A DNA stretch of 64,000 nucleotides from contig JBBQFI010000010.1 in assembly GCA_038321775.1 (NCBI GenBank), forward strand, positions 62,001 through 126,000, written 5' to 3'. Both the position numbers and the translations under genes were made by a program. The notes under the pieces are model-generated. The model was not told the DNA's origin. It saw nothing but the letters and a program-made list of their open reading frames with translations, and did not search any database. How positions within the stretch are numbered: position 1 is the first letter of the stretch; each line of letters begins with the position of its first letter. This document shows, piece by piece, positions 59,601 to 64,000 of this stretch. Source of the DNA: JBBQFI01 sp038321775 (GTDB lineage: Bacteria > Verrucomicrobiota > Verrucomicrobiia > Chthoniobacterales > UBA10450).

Positions 59601-60812
59601 GGGCGTCTGGGCGAAATCAATTTCAGGATTTGGCTGGGTGTAATGCAGAGTCGGCGGAATTTTTCGATGCTTGAGAGCCAGGACAGTTTTGATGATGCCC
59701 GCAATCCCCGCTGCGGCATCCAGATGACCAACGTTTGTCTTCACCGATCCGATTGCGCAATAGCTTGATCGCGCCGTAAAAGCCCGAAAGGCCTTTGTCA
59801 GGGCCATGAGTTCAATCGGATCGCCTACTGGAGTTCCCGAACCGTGAGCTTCGACATAGCTTACACTCTCCGCGTCGACACCCGCGTTTGCCAATGCCTC
59901 TACCACAGCATCGGCTTGGCTGTTAACACTTGGCGCTGTGTAGCCGGCTTTTTCAGACCCGTCATTGTTAACGGCGGATCCTTTGATCACGGCGTGAATC
60001 GTGTCGCGGCTCGCAATAGCGTCTGCCAGCCGTTTAAGAATAACAATTCCACCACCGCTTCCGAAGACCGTGCCATTAGCCTTGGCGTCAAACGCCCTCA
60101 CATGTCCATCTGGAGAAACGACTCCGCCGCCGTCGCAAAAATAACCGGCTCGGTGCGGGACCCGCACCGAGATAGCTCCGGCCAATGCCGTGTCCGTCTC
60201 GTGACTCAACAGACTTTGGCGAGCCAAATGAATGGCCACCAGCGAAGTCGAACAGGCCGTTTGGATCGTGATGCTGGGTCCTTTTAGATTAAGTTTGTAG
60301 GACAGCCGGGTGCTTAAAAAATCCTTATCGTTAACGATCAACGTCGGAATATAATCTTCGGCAAACCGACTCGTTAGGCCATTGTTCATGAAGTAAGTAT
60401 TCATGGCCGCCCCTGTGAATACTCCAATGCGGCCCGCATAACGGTCAGGATCGCATCCCGCATCCTCCAACGCTTCATGTGCCAGTTCCAAAAGAATACG
60501 ATGCTGCGGATCCAGGGCCGCAGCTTCTGTTGGAGAAAAACCAAAAAAGGCGGCATCGAAGAATTCGGGCGCAGCGAGGATCGGTGCTGCCTTTACATAG
60601 CTGGGATCATTCAGGAATCGATGAGGAACACCGGCCTGCGCCAGCTCTTCATTCGTGAGACGACCGATGGACTCAACCCCATTCGCGAGATTTTCCCAAA
60701 ACGCATCGACGCTATCCGCCCCCGGCAAGCGACAGGCCATCCCGATAATCGCAATATCGAACTGATTCTCGGTCGGATTTGGCGGGCTGTTCAGGCTGAG
60801 TTCCGTGTTCAA
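53520..60812 (-). CDS. Hybrid PKS-NRPS megasynthase: KS-AT-KR-ACP-C-PCP-TE, no A domain
   Basis: A 2430-residue enzyme in order: KS 17-440 (Cys187 in TACSTS, His323 in EAHGSGTP, His363 in NVGH); AT 535-840 (Ser658 in GHSMGEY, HAFH at 754-757, malonyl-type); KR 1180-1440 (GGLGHIG; Tyr1356, Lys1319); ACP 1475-1550 (Ser1509 in LGGHSL); C 1590-2030 (HHLVYDDW at 1725-1732); PCP 2055-2125 (Ser2087 in LGGDSL); TE 2145-2400 (GYCLGG, Cys2216). It accepts an acyl chain, adds malonyl, reduces it, condenses it with a PCP-bound amino acid, and releases. The A domain is missing; the stand-alone A gene upstream probably fills the gap. The start is a TTG. KR has Cys1360 where Asn is usual, and the TE triad is altered. 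Confidence 0.95.
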   Translation of the reverse strand: MNTELSLNSPPNPTENQFDIAIIGMACRLPGADSVDAFWENLANGVESIGRLTNEELAQAGVPHRFLNDPSYVKAAPILAAPEFFDAAFFGFSPTEAAALDPQHRILLELAHEALEDAGCDPDRYAGRIGVFTGAAMNTYFMNNGLTSRFAEDYIPTLIVNDKDFLSTRLSYKLNLKGPSITIQTACSTSLVAIHLARQSLLSHETDTALAGAISVRVPHRAGYFCDGGGVVSPDGHVRAFDAKANGTVFGSGGGIVILKRLADAIASRDTIHAVIKGSAVNNDGSEKAGYTAPSVNSQADAVVEALANAGVDAESVSYVEAHGSGTPVGDPIELMALTKAFRAFTARSSYCAIGSVKTNVGHLDAAAGIAGIIKTVLALKHRKIPPTLHYTQPNPEIDFAQTPFYVNTQLASWDGVAPRRAGIMSTGMGGTNAHVVLEEAPVSPKPASSTLPQLLVLSAMSSTALEAATNRLADFLERNTEVEIADVAHTLQLGRKAFAHRRVLVSADREDAIAVLREENSKRIFSSHVDESSRPPIVFLLPGVGDQYVGMAHELYKEWDVFREEVDHCAKLLERHLGVDIRTAIFASNASERKAGAKSGIDLKAMLSGKANESDEQATQTLNQTIFAQPALFTIEYALARLWQHLGVTPTAIVGHSMGEYVAACLAGVFSLEDALGLIAHRAKLANGLPEGSMLAVLLSEPEITPLLSPELSISLINGPNLCVIAGPTLAIANFGKLVEAKGIITRPVRNTHAFHSRMLDPIVPAFVEEVRKVRLLEPKIPFISNVTGNWITNEEATDPAYWGRHASQTARFSDALHNLWQFKDAILLEVGPGKTLSVLAAQHPDRRNAGNAVTVSSLRHHYENQSDLEFLCHSVGKLWLTGIEIDWGKFPQAQRRRKISLPTYPFERQKYWLETVRALETDHPQEVSIQKNSDQSKWFYVPSWKRSLSKTLKAGTLTRVKDEGRTWVVFSNGNFTSQIVHRLTGFDQRVVTVEAGRTYQQLDSNSFVLEPNNSQHYELLIRALQTDNCTLGPIIHAWSLNESRLGLSPGDSFKEAQNVGFYSLLCLVRALGRQNVNGNLDLFVISNGIQEVHGKEALDPQKSTILGPCMVVSQEYPNIRTKSIDLELPDDSKTYDLIVEQVLGELLSPDLEMFVAYRNSQRWVQTYEGVELDSPGPDDSAFRNGGVYLITGGLGHIGYEISKYLAKNYQAKLVLVGRSKMPAKNSWDSWIANHPADNSITKAIGKITSIEAQGGEVLYIDAAVEDLSSMRTVIEQANTVFGDLHGVIHAAGVVEEQSYREVKAVDSEHGDAHFRVKARALLVLEDLLDGKELDFVLLISSLTSVLGGIGHAAYASSCIYLDSFARKHNRSSNTRWLSVNWDFWRVQGEANVDSGIGRSIQALGMKTEEALEAMETVLPVKQTSQLLVSTGNLNARINQWIKLESLHDGQLSLETIPNRAASAQSWNSNFDPPQNDTEERIAKIWQRMLGLDRVGVNDNFSDLGGHSLLAIKIISELRKAFAIDLPIKALFEAPTIAELAVYIEEQTTQPLAARRSNEVNEEPGISEKPNELLKEVRRESPLIDADDAFYAPCWFVQQQKWLENPSGSDNAIYNYPFLLRIRGNLNEAALRRSLQEIVRRHEVFRSVFRAKDGELVQVVMPASEQTLTVTDLRNVPKAEREGRSQEIALEQAKEPFNLARETLLRTQLLRLSDDNHILLLTTHHLVYDDWSTAIVSRELSELYEGFVHGKASPLADLNFQYGDFVRWQQEQLQSAGRETKFSFWKKQLTSSTDFNHLTTDFARPEESTNHGARERIVLPVDLKDSLKALSRQERVSLFMVLLTGFKCLLHHYSSDEEIGVGSCGANRPFAEAENLIGRFGNAMLLRTNLSGNPTFRELFQRVCATALTAYSDQNLPFGQLVREVRNGATPNGKPAFQTMFILQNAPQEDPHISGLSMSWSSLYNGTSKYDLDVWLKAEPELEVILEYRTDLFRAQTVKRILADYRTILDAMVKNPGMRIADASISKKIETVPARTGTIAAKNEVVTAGSVPTGDVQRRLIEFWEAAFRIHPISVDQNFFELGGDSLLAARLFPQIEKAFKVKLPLAILLEAPTIRQLSARIDGCESDSLGSCLVAVQTRGLRLPLFCVHGHMGEVFYCRNLSHSLGADQPMYGLRSYGLGGGSPHSTVEEMAVHNLTELRKLQPKGPYFLSGYCLGGMVAYEMARLLSIEGERVGLLVLFNTPAPGSFQGWPFDRAYLTKKIAHELKKFRKGSIREKLRILRNKGASLSSLALGRLKTAFAKSSLGGAQRAAQRLLSVADINISAAKAYSPKGYAGQIILFLTEEARSLYSVDPKEGWSALATKGVEVYAADGDNNSMFDADFVDALAEKLKSCIERTQRTNQVTPGDVSHLKYPNERLVASTAAVPM

Positions 60813-60832
60813 CGTATTAAATAACCAGATTC

Positions 60833-60861
60833 ACTATAATAAAAAGAACGTCATTCTTGAA
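60833..60861 (-). promoter_or_regulatory. Candidate promoter before the megasynthase gene
   Basis: On the minus strand, TTCAAG (60861-60856), a 17-base spacer, and TATAGT (60838-60833). The spacing is ideal, the -10 box matches 5 of 6, the -35 only 3 of 6. It sits in an AT-rich 160-base gap between the adenylation gene and the megasynthase start, the only real gap in the cluster. It may give the megasynthase its own transcript. Confidence 0.35.
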
Positions 60862-60972
60862 AGCTAAATGTCTGCCACCCTGCAGCTAAAAGACTTGATT
60901 AGCGGGAAACCTATTCAACGAGATTTCGCCCAATCGCGCCGCGCCAAATAGCGGCGGAGGGTACAGAACCTA

Positions 60973-62619
60973 TTAGGCCGGTTTCGCCGGGATAATCGGC
61001 ACGGGCAGGGCTTTCCGATCGGCTTTCCCGGTCGGACCGAGCGGTATCTGGGCTAACCTTTCAAAATGATTTGGAATCATGTAATCGGGCAGGTGTTTTC
61101 TTAAATAGCCTCTGAGTTCTTCAACCTGCCAGTCACCTCGAGCGACGATGTAGGCGACGATGAGGACAATGCTCTCTGAATACTTCTTTATTGCGCATAG
61201 GCAGTCAGCGATTCCTGGAAAATCTCGAATCGTATTTTCGATCTCGCCCAGTTCAATTCTCAGCCCGCGTATTTTAACCTGGTCATCATCGCGCCCGAGG
61301 TACTCGATGTTCCCATCCGGCAACCAGCGGGTCTTGTCTCCCGTCCGATAAACTCTTTCGCCGGTATCAGCGAAATCCTGCACAAATTTCTCACTCGTTA
61401 GGTTATCATTGTTTAAATAACCACGGGCCACACCAGCTCCACTGATGCATAACTCTCCGCTTTCTCCGATAGCCACCTGTTTCCCATCCTTTATAATGAA
61501 AAAACGCGTATTATGAATAGGCCGACCAATCGGAATCCTTTCGAAGTCGTTGTTAGTCGGACAGTTATAGTAGCTAACATCGACCGTAGCTTCGGTTGGA
61601 CCGTAAAGGTTGGTAAGTCGCGCTCCTGTCTTTGTACCGAAAATGTCATTGAATCGTCGGACATGACTTGGGGCAAGGGCTTCGCCGCTCGAAAATATCT
61701 GACGGACCGATGACATTCGCTGCAACACACTTGCATCCTTTCCTTCAAGGTATTCCAGAAACACATTGAGCATGGACGGGACGAAGTGCATTACGCTCAC
61801 CTTCCATTTCTTGATGGCATCGAGAATGAGTAACGGCATCGCTTCGCCTCCCGGAACCAAAAAACAAAGTCCCGCTCCGTTGAACGCCGACCAGAAGAGT
61901 TCCCACACCGAGACATCGAAATAGTAGGGTGTCTTTTGTAGAATAACGTCTTTCTCTCCGAGTGGGTAGGCGCTCTGCATCCAGTTCAGGCGATTGATGA
62001 CGGAGCGATGTTCGATCATTACGCCCTTCGGTTTACCTGTGGATCCCGAGGTGTAGATCACATAAGCGAGATCGTTCGGCTTGTTCACGATCGCCGGATT
62101 TTGCGCCGATCCCTCGTAAATATGAAGGTCTTCGAGATTAATCGTTAGGCCGGCAAAGTTAAATTTGTTCGCCGTCTTATTTTGAACCAACAACAAAGAA
62201 ACCGCCGCGTCCTTCAGCATGTAGTCTATTCGATCCGTCGGAAGGTTTGGAGAGATTGGAAGGTAAGCAGCACCAGCTTTAGTAACTCCCAATAACCCTA
62301 TAATCATTGCGAATGATCGTGACACCATGATCCCAATGACTTGATCGGGACTGGCGCCTTTGGCTCTTAATAAATGCGCTAGCTGATTCGCCTTATCGTT
62401 CAGCTCCGCATACGTCATCGCACAGACACCGAATGCTTTGTCGTGATCACAAATGACTGCGGTGGCCGCTGGCGAGTTTCTGACTTGAGCTTCGATCAAT
62501 TCCTGGATCGTCGCGTTATCCGGAAACGCTTTGTCGGTGCGATTGAATTCAGCGATTTTTTTTAAATCAGCCTTCGTGGCAACACGCAGACAGTCGCTCT
62601 CCATATTCAATCTGATCAA
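60973..62619 (-). CDS. Stand-alone NRPS adenylation domain, serine-type code
   Basis: A 548-residue amino acid-activating enzyme without carrier domain. A3 YTSGSTGKPKGVM, A5 NLYGPTEA, A7 RVYRTGDKTRW, A8 QVKIRGLRIELGEIE and A10 PTGKADRKAL are all present. The binding-pocket residues read D235 V236 W239 H278 F309 S311 L338 V346 D347 K532, i.e. DVWHFSLVDK, the published EntF-type serine code. It should make seryl-AMP and load the small ACP and perhaps the PCP of the megasynthase. Its start overlaps the stop of the dehydrogenase gene by 4 bases. Serine specificity is inferred from the code alone. Confidence 0.92.
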   Translation of the reverse strand: MIRLNMESDCLRVATKADLKKIAEFNRTDKAFPDNATIQELIEAQVRNSPAATAVICDHDKAFGVCAMTYAELNDKANQLAHLLRAKGASPDQVIGIMVSRSFAMIIGLLGVTKAGAAYLPISPNLPTDRIDYMLKDAAVSLLLVQNKTANKFNFAGLTINLEDLHIYEGSAQNPAIVNKPNDLAYVIYTSGSTGKPKGVMIEHRSVINRLNWMQSAYPLGEKDVILQKTPYYFDVSVWELFWSAFNGAGLCFLVPGGEAMPLLILDAIKKWKVSVMHFVPSMLNVFLEYLEGKDASVLQRMSSVRQIFSSGEALAPSHVRRFNDIFGTKTGARLTNLYGPTEATVDVSYYNCPTNNDFERIPIGRPIHNTRFFIIKDGKQVAIGESGELCISGAGVARGYLNNDNLTSEKFVQDFADTGERVYRTGDKTRWLPDGNIEYLGRDDDQVKIRGLRIELGEIENTIRDFPGIADCLCAIKKYSESIVLIVAYIVARGDWQVEELRGYLRKHLPDYMIPNHFERLAQIPLGPTGKADRKALPVPIIPAKPA

Positions 62620-63770
62620 GCGAGAGGCTTGCCGGCCTGATCGATAAAGATTTTCCCAAGAAGTTCCTCATGGATTTGTGTCGTCCCTTCCAAAATCTCC
62701 ATGAGTTTGGAATCCCGATAGTACCGCGCAGCGGAGGATGAGCTATGACATCCTGAAGCGCCTTGTATCTGAACGGCATCGGACGCCGCTCGGACAGCGG
62801 CTTGCGAATTGTAATACTTAGCGATCAGGGCTTTTGAAAACGCTTCGGACAAATGCTCGTCCTCGGCTCGGCATGCCGCATAGCTCAAGAGATGGGCCGC
62901 TTCCAGATCAGCGCCCATTCTCGCGATCAACGAGCGAATCATTCCGAAGTTACCAACGTTTCGGTCCCCTACTCTCCGCTCGGCTGCATAAGAAACGCTT
63001 TCTTCAAAGCATCCGCGCAATAGTCCTGCCGCCGAACACGCTGTGCTGATTCTTCCATATTGCAGGCCAACCATCGCGACGTGCGACAAAGCAAAGCCCG
63101 GCTTGCCGACGATGCTGGAAGCAGGAACTGCTACATCGCGAAAAGTTAGCTGGGCCAAGCCTGCCGCACGAAATCCCAACATTTCTTTGATTGGTTCGAT
63201 TTCGAGCCCAGAGGTCTCTCGAGGAAGGATACACGCGACGAATCCTTGTTCACTCTTACCGAAGACCAGAAACAGTCCCGCAATCTGCCCATTGGAGATC
63301 CACTTCTTTTCTCCATTCAAAACGAAACCGTCGCCTTCATTTTTCCTTCGAAATTCGGTCGTTAGGGATTGAAGGGCGCTTCCTCCGCCGGATTCGGTCA
63401 GGGCAAAGGCACCGATCGTTTTTCCTTTAGCCAATAGTGGAAGCCACTTTTTTCGCTGCTCGTTAGTTCCCCATTTGAGTAACGTCATTGAAACCATCGC
63501 TTGAACGGTTATTAGTCCCGTCAAAGCAGAAGAACCGCGTCCAAACGCTTCATTCAGCAAACCGAAAGTAACAAAATCCCATCCTTTACCTGCGTAATCA
63601 GTCGGCAACGTACTACCCAGGTATCCCGTGTCTCCCAATAATGAGACAATAGATTCTGGATGCGTTTGATCTCGATCCCATTGTTCGACAAATGGCTCCA
63701 CCTCCGTCGCGACGAACTTCTTGACTTCCTGGTAGCGAGTTTTCTGTGCGTCCGTTAATAAACTTTCCAT
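62616..63770 (-). CDS. Acyl-CoA dehydrogenase, FkbI/aminomalonyl-cassette-like
   Basis: The 384-residue FAD enzyme oxidises an acyl thioester. FALTESGGGSALQSL and EKKWISNGQIAGLFLVF form the flavin and substrate region. The catalytic base Glu361 is kept in MEILEGTTQIHEE. In zwittermicin and FK520-type pathways, FkbI-like dehydrogenases act on carrier-bound glyceryl or seryl units to make hydroxymalonyl, methoxymalonyl or aminomalonyl-ACP. The coupling to a serine A gene downstream and an ACP gene upstream supports the aminomalonyl version. Pyrrole formation from prolyl-PCP uses the same trio of enzyme types but would need a proline code. Confidence 0.88.
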   Translation of the reverse strand: MESLLTDAQKTRYQEVKKFVATEVEPFVEQWDRDQTHPESIVSLLGDTGYLGSTLPTDYAGKGWDFVTFGLLNEAFGRGSSALTGLITVQAMVSMTLLKWGTNEQRKKWLPLLAKGKTIGAFALTESGGGSALQSLTTEFRRKNEGDGFVLNGEKKWISNGQIAGLFLVFGKSEQGFVACILPRETSGLEIEPIKEMLGFRAAGLAQLTFRDVAVPASSIVGKPGFALSHVAMVGLQYGRISTACSAAGLLRGCFEESVSYAAERRVGDRNVGNFGMIRSLIARMGADLEAAHLLSYAACRAEDEHLSEAFSKALIAKYYNSQAAVRAASDAVQIQGASGCHSSSSAARYYRDSKLMEILEGTTQIHEELLGKIFIDQAGKPLA

Positions 63771-63834
63771 TCGGAGTGCGATCTCTTTTGCGTGATCGAG
63801 CTTGAAAAATACAGCCGTTTCCAGGCCGAAAAGA

Positions 63835-64000
63835 CTATGCAGCTAGCTGCCCATTCTTCCTCATGACAAAATCAGCGGTGGCCTTGATCGATTTAAAATT
63901 CTCTATGTCTAAATCGTCCATCCCAACTTCGATACGAAAAGTCTTTTCGATGAATGTCATCAGTTGAACGGCGAACAAGGAGTTGACGATACCGCTTTCA
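63835..64000 (-). CDS. Acyl carrier protein, FkbJ-like (partial, cut by window edge)
   Basis: Fifty-four C-terminal residues of an ACP: ESGIVNSLFAVQLMTFIEK, then FRIEVGMDDLDIENFKSIKA and ADFVMRKNGQLAA. The motif GIVNSLFA places the phosphopantetheine serine in NSL instead of DSL, as in FkbJ-type carriers of alkoxy/aminomalonyl cassettes. It is first of the genes seen on this strand and lies 64 bases before the dehydrogenase start. It should carry the seryl unit that is oxidised. The N terminus and any further genes, such as a 3-hydroxyacyl-CoA dehydrogenase, lie outside the window. Confidence 0.85.
   Translation of the reverse strand, partial: ESGIVNSLFAVQLMTFIEKTFRIEVGMDDLDIENFKSIKATADFVMRKNGQLAA

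Larger units (their letters stand above)
150..63366. repeat. Dispersed short word, consensus GCCTAACGAG (about 35 copies)
   Basis: Core CCTAACGA on + strand at 150, 1110, 2347, 4001, 5207, 9388, 18392, 22998, 27103, 29442, 30276, 31955, 35922, 39182, 43104, 45176, 46490, 47469, 54418, 57600. Core on minus strand (TCGTTAGG) at 2384, 7529, 7625, 16054, 16156, 28145, 39848, 41614, 42583, 45600, 56095, 60371, 61395, 62142, 63359. Counted by eye, so a few may be missed. Ninth base is G in 23 of 35; the base before is G in about 27. About 2 copies of a given 8-mer are expected by chance in 64 kb on both strands. Most copies are inside genes and in different reading frames (PNE, LVR, SLG, LTS), so codon use alone does not explain them. 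Confidence 0.85.

Noticed and set aside
150..63366. CCTAACGA word as a Chi or KOPS signal
   Set aside because: Orientation is nearly balanced (20 to 15) over 64 kb; such signals are strongly skewed along the replichore. A whole-genome count is needed to be sure.
62616..64000. Proline-to-pyrrole cassette (A + dehydrogenase + PCP)
   Set aside because: The same enzyme types would fit, but the A-domain code matches serine and the ACP has the FkbJ-like NSL motif, so aminomalonyl formation is preferred.
1..64000. CRISPR arrays, transposases, integrases, prophage genes
   Set aside because: Looked for; no regularly spaced repeats and no recognisable mobility genes were found.

Overview
The window looks like a chromosomal segment of a Verrucomicrobiota bacterium, probably a soil lineage related to the Chthoniobacterales. 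The lineage call rests on the 51-residue Verrucomicrobia/Chlamydiae-type small basic protein at 2053, two PEP-CTERM surface proteins, the archaeal/eukaryotic-type ProS, and the abundance of TTG/GTG starts with few clear Shine-Dalgarno sequences. Species identity cannot be settled from the sequence alone.

Layout. 1-10.4 kb: tail of an unrecognised gene, a GT39-type glycosyltransferase, the small basic protein, an RsuA/RluB-type pseudouridine synthase, a LolD/FtsX-like ABC exporter, a TesA-like esterase with an SDR oxidoreductase, and a secreted redoxin with DsbD. 10.4-18.6 kb: secreted protein, matrixin protease, lipoprotein, threonine aldolase, a 38-residue membrane peptide, PutA and RsmI. 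18.8-24.9 kb: PhyH-like oxygenase and methyltransferase, then housekeeping genes rplU-rpmA, adenylate kinase-like, fmt, pyrH, frr. 24.9-33.6 kb: two paralogous PEP-CTERM proteins around a glutaredoxin pair, proS, a CAP-domain protein, rplM-rpsI, a TPR membrane protein and a DUF3072 protein. 33.7-36 kb: an aminotransferase, then a toxin-antitoxin pair with a frameshifted toxin lying between rnpB and a decayed copy of the rnpB 3' end. 36-52.7 kb: DUF456 protein, peroxiredoxin, aconitase, DUF2071 protein, a large coiled-coil/TPR protein, tRNA-His, a CysJ-like reductase, a YfhO-like membrane protein, a metallo-beta-lactamase-fold hydrolase, ComEC, TrmB, MsrA and a lipoprotein. 52.8-64 kb: a biosynthetic gene cluster that runs off the right edge.

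The cluster encodes, in transcription order on the minus strand, a carrier protein (cut by the window edge), an acyl-CoA dehydrogenase, a stand-alone adenylation domain with a serine specificity code, and a 2430-residue megasynthase KS-AT-KR-ACP-C-PCP-TE that has no adenylation domain. A Sfp-type phosphopantetheinyl transferase converges on it. The A(Ser) + dehydrogenase + small ACP trio matches the logic of the aminomalonyl-ACP cassettes of zwittermicin and colibactin. The product should be a small hybrid polyketide-peptide. The thioesterase has an altered catalytic triad.

The strongest genome-scale signal is a dispersed short word, consensus GCCTAACGAG. I count about 35 copies of its 8-base core by eye on both strands, where about 2 are expected by chance. 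The copies sit mostly inside genes, including the biosynthetic cluster, and in both orientations. This resembles DNA uptake sequences of Pasteurellaceae and Neisseriaceae, and the window also carries comEC. Other repeat families are imperfect intergenic palindromes of two kinds, a tandem heptamer inside acnA, and the duplicated rnpB end. No CRISPR array, transposase or integrase gene was seen.
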